Shown: in pieces, positions 1 through 6,541 of the stretch
Position numbering within the stretch: the first letter of the stretch is position 1
Layout: every line of letters begins with the position of its first letter
NCBI GenBank assembly: GCA_021813225.1
Contig: JAKALH010000118.1
Span: 1 to 7,809 of the forward strand
Reading direction: 5' to 3'
DNA: 7,809 nt
Source of the DNA: Chloroflexota bacterium
GTDB taxonomy: Bacteria; Chloroflexota; Anaerolineae; J036; Brachytrichaceae
Made by a program: the position numbers and the translations under genes
Notes under the pieces: generated by a model
What the model was told of the DNA's origin: nothing
The model's input: only the letters and a program-made list of their open reading frames with translations
The model's database searches: none

Positions 1-8
1 CATAACCC

Positions 9-26
9 CTGTGAATTTATTCACAA
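9..26. promoter_or_regulatory. Rex-like operator (18-bp dyad) upstream of nifJ
   Basis: The sequence reads CTGTGA-ATTTAT-TCACAA. This matches 11 of the 12 fixed positions of the Rex consensus TTGTGA-N6-TCACAA, with an AT-rich spacer as is usual for Rex sites. Rex is the NADH/NAD+-sensing repressor that controls fermentation and hydrogenase genes in many anaerobes. The inner TGTGA-N6-TCACA also fits a CRP-type site, so a CRP/FNR-family regulator is the main alternative. The site lies about 100 bases before the nifJ start and could also serve a gene left of the window. The match is seen directly; the regulator's identity is inferred. Confidence 0.6.
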
Positions 27-30
27 ATTG

Positions 31-44
31 ATGATAAAAATCAC
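31..44. promoter_or_regulatory. Possible FNR/CRP-family half-palindromic box
   Basis: The sequence ATGAT-AAAA-ATCAC contains the exact core TGAT-N4-ATCA of the FNR box TTGAT-N4-ATCAA (8 of 10 positions). Its centre lies about 64 bases upstream of the transcription start implied by the putative promoter at 68-95, close to where class I activators bind. The region is AT-rich, so a chance match is quite possible. No regulator gene is visible in the window. Confidence 0.25.
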
Positions 45-67
45 CTGTTATCACAACTGAACGTGAC

Positions 68-95
68 TTTTCAAATTCGATAAGCGGTCGATAAT
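68..95 (+). promoter_or_regulatory. Putative sigma-70-type promoter of nifJ
   Basis: A -35-like TTTTCA (68-73; 4 of 6 to consensus) and a -10-like GATAAT (90-95; 5 of 6) are separated by 16 bases. Transcription would start near 102, giving a leader of about 28 bases with a good AGGAG ribosome site at 119-123. The -10 falls inside the perfect palindrome CGATAA-T-TTATCG at 89-101. This is a prediction from consensus matching only. Confidence 0.35.
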
Positions 96-101
96 TTATC
101 G
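89..101. repeat. 13-bp palindrome over the putative -10 box
   Basis: CGATAA-T-TTATCG is a perfect inverted repeat with a single central base. A third copy of CGATAA sits at 78-83 in direct orientation, 11 bases upstream. Overlap with the candidate -10 makes this a plausible repressor site, but no known regulator motif is recognised. Confidence 0.35.
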
Positions 102-129
102 TCAGAAAGAACTTTCATAGGAGCGCGTG

Positions 130-3100
130 ATGAATCGACCTCTAGAGACGATTGAGGGCAACGAGGCTGCGGCCTACGTTGCCTATAAAACGAATGAAGT
201 AATTGCGATCTATCCCATCACCCCCTCCTCCACCATGGGCGAATATGCCGATCAATGGATGGCCGAGGGCAGGAAGAACCTGTGGGGCTCCGTCCCCGTC
301 GTGAAGGAAATGCAGTCCGAAGGCGGCGCCGCGGGTGCTGTCCACGGCGCACTGCAGACCGGCGCGCTGGCGACCACGTTCACGGCCAGCCAGGGCCTGC
401 TGCTGATGATCCCCAACATGTATAAGATCGCCGGCGAACTGACCAGCACGGTGTTCCACATCGCGGCGCGCGCCCTAGCGGTGCAGGCGCTGTCGATTTT
501 CGGCGATCACAGCGACGTGATGAGCGCCCGTTCCACGGGCTGGGCCATGCTGTTCTCCAACTCCGGGCAGGAAGTGATGGACCTGGCGCTGGTGGCGCGC
601 GCCGCCACACTGGAAGCGCGTGTGCCTTTCCTGCACGTGTTCGACGGCTTCCGTACGTCAGCCGAGGTGACCAGGATCGAGATGCTCAGCGACGACGATA
701 TGCGCGCCATGGTCAGCGACGACCTGGTGCAGGCGCACCGCGCCCGCGCACTGTCGCCCGACCACCCGGTCATGCGCGGCGCGGCACAGGACCCGGATGT
801 GTACTTCCAGGGGCGCGAATCGTCCAATCCCTTCTATCTGGCGACCCCGGCCATCGTGCAGAAAGCGATGGACAAGTTCGCCGGCCTGACCGGGCGGCAG
901 TATCGCCTGTTCGACTACTTTGGCGCGCCCGATGCCGAGCGCGTGATCGTCATGATGGGTTCCGGCTGTGAAGCCGTTGAGGAGACCGTCGAATATCTGC
1001 AGAAACAGGGCGAGAAGGTCGGCCTGGTCAAAGTGCGCCTGTACCGCCCGTGGTCGGCAGAGCACCTGCTGGCGGCGCTGCCGCAGAGCGCCAAAGTCGT
1101 CGCCGTGCTGGACCGCACCAAGGAGCCCGGTTCGGCCGGCGAACCGCTGTACCAGGATGTGGTCACGGCGCTGTTCGAAGCCGGCAGGTCCGGTGTGCGC
1201 GCCATCGGCGGGCGCTACGGTCTGGCGTCGAAGGAATTCAGCCCGGCCATGGTCAAGGGCATCTTCGACGAGATGAAGAAGGCACAGCCGAAGAACCACT
1301 TCGCCGTCGGCATCCACGACGACGTCACCCACAACAGCATCGACTACGACCCCGAGTTCAACACCGAGGCGGACGATGTCGTGCGCGCCGTCTTCTACGG
1401 GTTGGGCGCCGACGGCACCGTCGGCGCGAATAAGAACTCCATCAAGATCATCGGCGAAGAGACCACCAACTACGTGCAGGGCTACTTCGTGTACGACTCG
1501 AAGAAGTCCGGCTCGCGCACGATCTCGCACCTGCGCTTCGGACCCCGCCCGATCAAGAGCACGTACCTGATCCGGCATGCCAACTTCGTGGCGGTGCACC
1601 AGTTCGGCTTTTTCGAGCGCTACAACGTGCTCGAACTGGCTGCGCACGGCGCGACGCTGCTCATCAACAGCCCGTTCGGCGCCGATCAGACCTGGAACGA
1701 ACTGCCCGGCAAGGTGCAGCAGCAGATCATCGACAAGCAGTTGAAGGTGTACGTCATCGACGGTTACGACGTCGCCAGGAAGGCGGGCATGGGCAACCGC
1801 GTCAACACCGTCATGCAGACCTGCTTCTTCGCCATCAGCGGCGTGCTGCCGCGGGATGAGGCCATCGAGCAGATCAAGAAGGCCATCAAGAAGACCTACG
1901 GCAAGCGCGGCGAAGCGGTGGTGAAGATGAACTACGCCGCCGTGGACGCCAGCATCGAGAATATGCACGAACTGAAAGTGCCCGCGCAGGTCAGCGGCGC
2001 GAACGGCATGCCGGACGTCGTGGCGTCCAGCGCGCCCGACTTCGTCAAGAACTTCACGGCGAAGATCATCGCCGGCGACGGCGACCTGCTGCCGGTGAGC
2101 GCCATCCCCGTGGACGGCACGTATCCGACCGGCACGGCCATGTGGGAGAAGCGCAACATCGCGCTGGAAGTACCCGTGTGGGACACCGACGTGTGCATCC
2201 AGTGCGGCAAATGCGTGCTGGTGTGCCCGCACGCCGTCATCCGCGCCAAGACCTACGACGCGGCGGAACTGGCCGGCGCCCCGGCCACCTTCAAGTCCAG
2301 CGCGGCGCGCTGGAAGGAACTGCCCGGCATGAAGTACACGCTGCAGGTGGCGGTCGAGGACTGCACCGGCTGCGCGCTGTGCGTGGAAGCCTGCCCGGCC
2401 AAGAACAAGAGCGCCGCCGGCCGCAAGGCCATCAACATGGAGCCGCAACTGCCGCTGCGCGAAACCGAGCGCGAGAACTGGGATTTCTTCCTGAAGCTGC
2501 CTGATATATCGCACAGCGACAGCCTGAAGTTCAACAATGTGAAGAACGTGCAGTTGCTGCAGCCGCTGTTCGAGTTCTCCGGCGCATGCGCCGGCTGCGG
2601 CGAGACGCCCTACATCAAACTGGTCAGCCAGTTGTTCGGCGACCGCGCGGTCGTCGCCAACGCCACCGGCTGCTCCAGCATCTATGGCGGCAACCTGCCC
2701 ACCACGCCGTGGACGTTCAACAAGGAAGGGCGCGGCCCGGCCTGGTCCAACTCGCTGTTCGAGGACAACGCCGAATTCGGCCTGGGCATGCGGCTGACCA
2801 TCGATCAGCAGACGCAGTACGCGCGCGAACTCGTCGCCCGCCTGCGCGACCAGGTCGGCCCCGAGCTGGCCGACGCGCTGCTGAATGCGACACAGACCGA
2901 CGAAGCCGGCTTCGCCGCGCAGCGGCAGCGCGTGGCGGAACTGAAGTTGAAGCTGCGCGGGTTGGGCGACGAGAACGCCGCCATCGCCAAAGACCTGAAC
3001 AGCCTGGCCGACCTGCTGGTGAAGAAGAGCGTGTGGATTATCGGCGGCGACGGCTGGGCCTACGACATCGGCTACGGCGGGCTGGATCATGTGCTGGCCA

Positions 3101-3666
3101 GCGGGTTGAACGTGAACATCCTGGTGCTCGATACCGAGGTGTACTCCAACACCGGCGGCCAGGCGTCCAAGTCCACCCCGATGGGCGCGGTCGCCAAGTT
3201 CGCGGCGGGCGGCAAGCCCAGCGGCAAGAAGGACCTGGGCGCGATGGCGATGAGCTACGGCAAGGTGTACGTCGCCGCCGTCGCCATGGGCGCCAGCGAC
3301 GCGCAGACGGTGCGCACGATCCTTGAGGCGGAAGCCTACGAAGGGCCGTCGCTCATCATTGCCTACAGCCACTGCATCGCGCACGGCATCGATATGTCCA
3401 AGGGGATGAACCAGCAGAAACTGGCGGTCGATTCCGGCTACTGGCCGCTGTATCACTACAACCCGCGACTGGCCGAGCAGGGCAAGAATCCATTCGTCCT
3501 GGACTCCGCGGCGCCGAAGGTGACGCTGAAGGATTACGCCTATAACGAGACGCGCTATCGTATGCTGGTGCAGAGCGATCCGGCCACCGCCGAACGGTTG
3601 ATGGCGGAGGCGCAGAAGGAAGTCACGGAGCGCTGGCGCAAGCTGGATCAGCAGGCCAAGGCATAA
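130..3666 (+). CDS. nifJ: Pyruvate:ferredoxin (flavodoxin) oxidoreductase, single-chain
   Basis: This cytoplasmic homodimeric enzyme oxidises pyruvate and CoA to acetyl-CoA and CO2 and reduces ferredoxin. The 1178-residue chain is full length for the family (about 1170-1230) and contains every expected domain. The N-terminal thiamine-diphosphate (ThDP) half has YPITPSS at residues 28-34 (T31), E64 and R114; from memory these are the same numbers as the active-site residues of the Desulfovibrio africanus enzyme. The gamma-type domain spans about 415-620. The ferredoxin domain has two 4Fe-4S motifs (C689, C692, C695, C699; C745, C748, C751, C755). The C-terminal ThDP domain has GGDG at 972-975 and N1007. 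The proximal-cluster ligands C820, C823, C848 and C1082 are all present. ATG 130 is preferred over GTG 127 because AGGAG (119-123) lies 6 bases before it. No damage is seen, so it should be active. It is followed after four bases by the flavoprotein gene. Confidence 0.97.
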   Translation: MNRPLETIEGNEAAAYVAYKTNEVIAIYPITPSSTMGEYADQWMAEGRKNLWGSVPVVKEMQSEGGAAGAVHGALQTGALATTFTASQGLLLMIPNMYKIAGELTSTVFHIAARALAVQALSIFGDHSDVMSARSTGWAMLFSNSGQEVMDLALVARAATLEARVPFLHVFDGFRTSAEVTRIEMLSDDDMRAMVSDDLVQAHRARALSPDHPVMRGAAQDPDVYFQGRESSNPFYLATPAIVQKAMDKFAGLTGRQYRLFDYFGAPDAERVIVMMGSGCEAVEETVEYLQKQGEKVGLVKVRLYRPWSAEHLLAALPQSAKVVAVLDRTKEPGSAGEPLYQDVVTALFEAGRSGVRAIGGRYGLASKEFSPAMVKGIFDEMKKAQPKNHFAVGIHDDVTHNSIDYDPEFNTEADDVVRAVFYGLGADGTVGANKNSIKIIGEETTNYVQGYFVYDSKKSGSRTISHLRFGPRPIKSTYLIRHANFVAVHQFGFFERYNVLELAAHGATLLINSPFGADQTWNELPGKVQQQIIDKQLKVYVIDGYDVARKAGMGNRVNTVMQTCFFAISGVLPRDEAIEQIKKAIKKTYGKRGEAVVKMNYAAVDASIENMHELKVPAQVSGANGMPDVVASSAPDFVKNFTAKIIAGDGDLLPVSAIPVDGTYPTGTAMWEKRNIALEVPVWDTDVCIQCGKCVLVCPHAVIRAKTYDAAELAGAPATFKSSAARWKELPGMKYTLQVAVEDCTGCALCVEACPAKNKSAAGRKAINMEPQLPLRETERENWDFFLKLPDISHSDSLKFNNVKNVQLLQPLFEFSGACAGCGETPYIKLVSQLFGDRAVVANATGCSSIYGGNLPTTPWTFNKEGRGPAWSNSLFEDNAEFGLGMRLTIDQQTQYARELVARLRDQVGPELADALLNATQTDEAGFAAQRQRVAELKLKLRGLGDENAAIAKDLNSLADLLVKKSVWIIGGDGWAYDIGYGGLDHVLASGLNVNILVLDTEVYSNTGGQASKSTPMGAVAKFAAGGKPSGKKDLGAMAMSYGKVYVAAVAMGASDAQTVRTILEAEAYEGPSLIIAYSHCIAHGIDMSKGMNQQKLAVDSGYWPLYHYNPRLAEQGKNPFVLDSAAPKVTLKDYAYNETRYRMLVQSDPATAERLMAEAQKEVTERWRKLDQQAKA

Positions 3667-3670
3667 GAGC

Positions 3671-4693
3671 ATGTCAACGATGGATTTAACCACGACTTAC
3701 ATGGGTCTGAAGCTCAAGCACCCGATTGTGCCGTCGGCATCGCCGCTGTCCAGAAACCTGGACAGCATCCGCAGGCTGGAAGACGCCGGCGCGCCCGCGA
3801 TTGTGATGTACTCCCTGTTCGAGGAGCAGATCAACTATGAGAGCCGCGTGCTCGACCATTACCTGAGTTACGGGGCGGAGAGCTACGCCGAGGCGGCCAG
3901 TTATTACCCGGATCTGGCGCACTATAACATCGGCCCGGACGAGTATCTGAACCTGGTCAGCCGGGCGAAGGCTGCTACGCATATCCCCATCATCGGCAGC
4001 CTGAACGGTGTATCCACGGGCGGCTGGGTGGATTACGCGCAGCGCATTCAGGAAGCCGGGGCCGACGGCCTGGAGTTGAACCTGTATTACATCGCCACCG
4101 ACCTGCTGCGCAGCGGCGCCGAAGTGGAGCAGATGTACCTGGATGTGGTGCGCGACGTGAAGAAATCGGTCACCATCCCGGTGGCCGTCAAACCAAGCCC
4201 GTTCTTCAGCGCCACGGCGAATATGGCGTACCGGCTGGCCGCGCAGGGCGCGAATGCGCTGGTGCTGTTCAACCGCTTTTACCAGCCCGACTTCGACCTC
4301 GACCGTCTCGAAGTGGTGCCGCACCTGGTGCTGAGCACCTCCAACGAGCTGCGCCTGCCGTTGCGCTGGGTGGCTATCCTGCACGGGCGCGTGCCCATGG
4401 ACCTGGCGATTACCACCGGCGTGCACAACACGGGCGATGTGCTGAAGGCGCTGATGGCCGGCGCGAAAATCGCCATGATGGCCTCGGAACTGCTGGAGCA
4501 CGGCGTGGAGCGCATCAACCAGATTCTAGACGGCATGACGCGCTGGATGGAGGAACGCGAATACGAATCTGTCAGCCAGATGATCGGCAGCCTGAGCCAG
4601 GTGAATCTGGCCCAGCCGGCCGTCATCGAGCGGGCGAACTACATGAAGGTGCTGCAATCCTGGCGCCCTGACCCGACCGGCACGCTATCGTAA
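3671..4693 (+). CDS. Dihydroorotate dehydrogenase-like FMN flavoprotein lacking the catalytic Cys
   Basis: The 340-residue protein is a TIM-barrel FMN protein of the dihydroorotate dehydrogenase-like group commonly found beside nifJ. The FMN-binding features are recognisable: PVAVKPSP with K174, LVLFNRF near the strand-6 position, and TTGVHNTGDVLKALMAGAKIAMMAS towards the end, which resembles the phosphate-binding GGI-type loop. The hallmark DHOD loop NLSCPN, which carries the catalytic cysteine and the pyrimidine-binding Asn, reads N-L-Y-Y-I-A here (N137-A142). Genuine dihydroorotate oxidation is therefore unlikely. The C-terminus is charged and helical. The gene starts four bases after nifJ with a modest AAGG (3658-3661) and shares its terminator, so the two are co-transcribed. 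A redox role near PFOR or ferredoxin is inferred; the true substrate is unknown. ATG 3680 is an alternative start. Confidence 0.9.
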   Translation: MSTMDLTTTYMGLKLKHPIVPSASPLSRNLDSIRRLEDAGAPAIVMYSLFEEQINYESRVLDHYLSYGAESYAEAASYYPDLAHYNIGPDEYLNLVSRAKAATHIPIIGSLNGVSTGGWVDYAQRIQEAGADGLELNLYYIATDLLRSGAEVEQMYLDVVRDVKKSVTIPVAVKPSPFFSATANMAYRLAAQGANALVLFNRFYQPDFDLDRLEVVPHLVLSTSNELRLPLRWVAILHGRVPMDLAITTGVHNTGDVLKALMAGAKIAMMASELLEHGVERINQILDGMTRWMEEREYESVSQMIGSLSQVNLAQPAVIERANYMKVLQSWRPDPTGTLS

Positions 4694-4726
4694 GCGGGCC
4701 GGCGCACTGGCTGGATGCCGAAACAG

Positions 4727-4776
4727 GGTCGAGGCTCGATGAGGTGAATTGCACCGGTTGGAGTCTCGACCTTTTT
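4727..4776 (+). terminator. Rho-independent terminator after the nifJ operon
   Basis: An 11-bp stem is formed by 4727-4737 (GGTCGAGGCTC) pairing with 4761-4771 (GAGTCTCGACC), with one G-U pair. The apical part contains a further small GGTG/CACC pairing (4743-4746 with 4752-4755). The stem is followed directly by five T residues (4772-4776). It begins 34 bases after the stop of the flavoprotein gene and separates the PFOR operon from the next cassette. Confidence 0.8.
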
Positions 4777-4782
4777 GTATCC

Positions 4783-4797
4783 GTTCGACGCCCGAAC
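4783..4797 (+). repeat. Small inverted repeat before the DRTGG gene
   Basis: GTTCG and CGAAC flank a five-base loop (ACGCC), 25 bases before the next start codon. It could be a minor leader hairpin or a regulator half-site pair. The 45 bases between the terminator and the next gene show no convincing -35/-10 pair. Confidence 0.2.
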
Positions 4798-4821
4798 CTG
4801 AATCACGGATGCGCGATAGAC

Positions 4822-5184
4822 ATGAAACTTACTGAGCTGATCCAGCTCATAGACGGCGCGGTGTTGACCAGAGGCGCCGACCTGAACCGCGATGTGCGGG
4901 GCGGCTGCGGTGCCGACCTGATGAGCGACGTGCTGGCCTACAGCCAGCCCGACGCCGTGCTGCTGACCGGCCTGTGCACGTCGCAGGTGGTGCGCACCGC
5001 CATGATGGCCGACGTGGCGGCCATCATCTTCGTGCGCGATAAGCAGCCGACGGAAGAGATGATCCAACTGGCTAACCGCGAGCAGATTCCCCTCATCAGC
5101 AGCCCGCACGGCATGTTTGAGGTGTGCGGGCGGCTGCACAACGCCGGGCTGCAGAGCCTGGAGCATGCCTACGACGAGGGATAA
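4822..5184 (+). CDS. Small DRTGG-like domain protein (first paralogue)
   Basis: This 120-residue soluble protein has no signal peptide or membrane segment. Its fold pattern matches the DRTGG domain family, small alpha/beta modules otherwise found in phosphotransacetylase- and CBS-linked proteins, although the literal DRTGG motif is absent. Recognisable elements are GADLMSDVLAY (30-40), the hydrophobic strand AVLLTG (45-50), VAAIIFV (65-71) and LANREQIPLISSP (83-95), then VCGRL. Cysteines at 29, 52 and 102 do not form a typical Fe-S motif. ATG 4822 is chosen because the upstream in-frame ATG 4744 lies inside the terminator hairpin and would add an unrelated 26-residue leader. The ribosome site is weak. 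It is the first of four tightly packed genes and clearly homologous to the protein at 6194-6541. The molecular role is unknown; ligand binding or partnering with the adjacent ATPase is a guess. Confidence 0.8.
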   Translation: MKLTELIQLIDGAVLTRGADLNRDVRGGCGADLMSDVLAYSQPDAVLLTGLCTSQVVRTAMMADVAAIIFVRDKQPTEEMIQLANREQIPLISSPHGMFEVCGRLHNAGLQSLEHAYDEG

Positions 5185-5187
5185 ACC

Positions 5188-6222
5188 GTGGATGCCGAAC
5201 CGCTCCGCACCGATCGCGTCATCACCGATGGCGCCGCCAACCTGATCAGTCGCGTTGAGGAGCTGGCCTACGAACTGACCATCGCCGAAGTCATGTCGCG
5301 CGACCCGCGCGCGATCGCGCCCGGCACGAAGATGGGCGAGGTGATGGAGACTTTCCGCGAGGCGCGCATCTCCGGCGCGCCGGTAGTCGCCAACGGCGAA
5401 CTGGTCGGCATTGTCAGCCTGGAAGACCTGATCCGCGCGCTGCGCGAGAGCAACATCCAGGCGCCGGTCGGCGAGTACATGACGCGCATGGTGCTGACGG
5501 TGAAGGCGCACAGCCCGCTGATCGAGGCGCTCAAGGTCTTCGAACAGCGCCACGTCGGGCGGCTGCCGGTGGTCGACGACGACAACCGGCTGGTCGGCAT
5601 CATCACCAAGGGCGACATCACCAGCGGCGTGATGCGCGCGCTGCAGTACGACTATCAGGAAGAGGAAGTGCGCAAGTACCGCGCGCGTCACCTGTTCGAG
5701 GATATCGTCTCCGACCGCACCAGCCTGACGCTGCGCTACAAAATCGCGCACGGCGCCTTCGCGCAGGGCGGCAACGCTTCCAGCCACATCAAGCGCGCCC
5801 TGTTGCGCCTGGGCGCCAGCCCGCAGATCGCGCGGCGCTGCGGCATCGCCATCTACGAGGCCGAGATGAACCTGATCATCCACGCCACCAACGGCGGGAT
5901 GATCCGTATCGAGATCGAGCCGCATCGCATCCTGATGGAGGCCATCGACGACGGCCCCGGCATCTACGACGTCGAACAGGCGATGCAGCCGGGTTATTCC
6001 ACCGCGCCGGACTCCATCCGCGAACTGGGTTTTGGCGCGGGCATGGGCCTGAAAAACATCCAGCGCTGCGTGGACGACATGTATATCGACTCCACGCCGG
6101 GGCGCGGCACGCGGCTGGAGCTGCGCATCAACATGCCGCCGCAAGAGTCGCTGGGCGACGCGGCGCGCAAGACGGGAACCACAGAGGAGCGTGATGATCA
6201 CACTACAAACCATCGTCGATGA
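5188..6222 (+). CDS. CBS-pair protein fused to an RsbT/RsbW-like GHKL ATPase
   Basis: The 344-residue cytoplasmic protein has two parts. Residues about 31-89 and 94-151 are a tandem CBS (Bateman) pair, each ending in the typical LVGI(V/I)S/T-x-x-D-I/L pattern; such pairs usually bind AMP, ATP or other adenine nucleotides. After a linker, residues about 178-320 form a GHKL ATP-binding domain of the anti-sigma/serine-kinase type. Its N box is E-A-E-M-N-L-I-I-H-A (E226, N228, H232), its G1 box is IDDGPGI (D255, G256, G258), and its glycine-rich lid is GFGAGMGL (281-288). No phospho-accepting histidine domain is present, so an RsbT/RsbW-like protein kinase or switch is likelier than a histidine kinase. 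The GTG start at 5188 follows GAGGG (5176-5180) and lies three bases after the preceding stop. The last 29 bases overlap the next gene, so it is co-translated with the DRTGG-like proteins. Its target is unknown. Confidence 0.9.
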   Translation: MDAEPLRTDRVITDGAANLISRVEELAYELTIAEVMSRDPRAIAPGTKMGEVMETFREARISGAPVVANGELVGIVSLEDLIRALRESNIQAPVGEYMTRMVLTVKAHSPLIEALKVFEQRHVGRLPVVDDDNRLVGIITKGDITSGVMRALQYDYQEEEVRKYRARHLFEDIVSDRTSLTLRYKIAHGAFAQGGNASSHIKRALLRLGASPQIARRCGIAIYEAEMNLIIHATNGGMIRIEIEPHRILMEAIDDGPGIYDVEQAMQPGYSTAPDSIRELGFGAGMGLKNIQRCVDDMYIDSTPGRGTRLELRINMPPQESLGDAARKTGTTEERDDHTTNHRR

Positions 6223-6541
6223 ACTGGGACTGGTCGTGCTGACCGAGGCGCGCGACTTCGGCGCGGTGACGCCCGCATCCGGCTATGCGTCGGACCTGCT
6301 CAGTTGCGTCATGGCGGGCGCGCAGAAGCGTTCGGTGTGGGTGACGCTGCAGGCGCACGCCAACATCGTCGCGGTCGCCGCGCTGCTCGATCTCAGCGCC
6401 ATCATCATCACCGAGGGCGCCATGCCCGACGCCGCCAGCATCGCCCGCGCCAACCAGGAAGGAATCAATCTGCTTTCCACGCCAGAGCCTACCTACACCG
6501 TCGTGGGCCGGCTGTGGGAGCTGGGCCTGCACACCGGATAA
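6194..6541 (+). CDS. Small DRTGG-like domain protein (second paralogue)
   Basis: This 115-residue soluble protein is homologous to the 4822-5184 product. Shared positions include SDLLSCVMAGA (33-43), the VWVT strand, IVAVAALLDLSAIIIT (58-73), ANQEGINLLSTP (86-97) and VVGRLWELGL (103-112). Close relatives are, from memory, sometimes auto-annotated as 'iron-sulfur binding hydrogenase', but only one cysteine (C38) is present here, so neither Fe-S binding nor hydrogenase activity is supported. ATG 6194 is preferred over GTG 6191 because AGGAG (6185-6189) lies four bases before it and only one base before the GTG. It overlaps the CBS-ATPase gene by 29 bases and shares the A of its stop codon with the next start. 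It probably acts with the ATPase and the first paralogue. The function is unknown. Confidence 0.82.
   Translation: MITLQTIVDELGLVVLTEARDFGAVTPASGYASDLLSCVMAGAQKRSVWVTLQAHANIVAVAALLDLSAIIITEGAMPDAASIARANQEGINLLSTPEPTYTVVGRLWELGLHTG

Noticed and set aside
39..56. A further Rex site using TCACAA at 51-56
   Set aside because: The left half reads AATCAC rather than TTGTGA, so this is a direct half-site repeat and not a dyad.
658..3693. A 1011-codon open frame on the minus strand, antisense to nifJ
   Set aside because: Its translation is rich in His, Gln, Arg, Ala and Val with no recognisable domain. It mirrors the GC-rich codon periodicity of the fully conserved nifJ gene.
3686..4501. A 271-codon minus-strand open frame opposite the DHOD-like gene
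   Set aside because: It is a shadow of a clear FMN-protein gene and shows no motif of its own.
4744..4821. Upstream in-frame start (ATG 4744) for the first DRTGG-like protein
   Set aside because: It lies inside the terminator hairpin and adds 26 residues with no relation to the family; ATG 4822 matches the expected N-terminus.
4639..6213. A 524-codon minus-strand open frame across the DRTGG and CBS-ATPase genes
   Set aside because: It has the same shadow composition, spans the terminator and two well-supported + strand genes, and has no family resemblance.
6304..6540. N-terminal extension of the PHP protein starting at 6304
   Set aside because: It would overlap the second DRTGG-like gene in another frame and is Arg/His-rich shadow sequence. 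ATG 6541 gives a normal PHP start coupled to the preceding stop.
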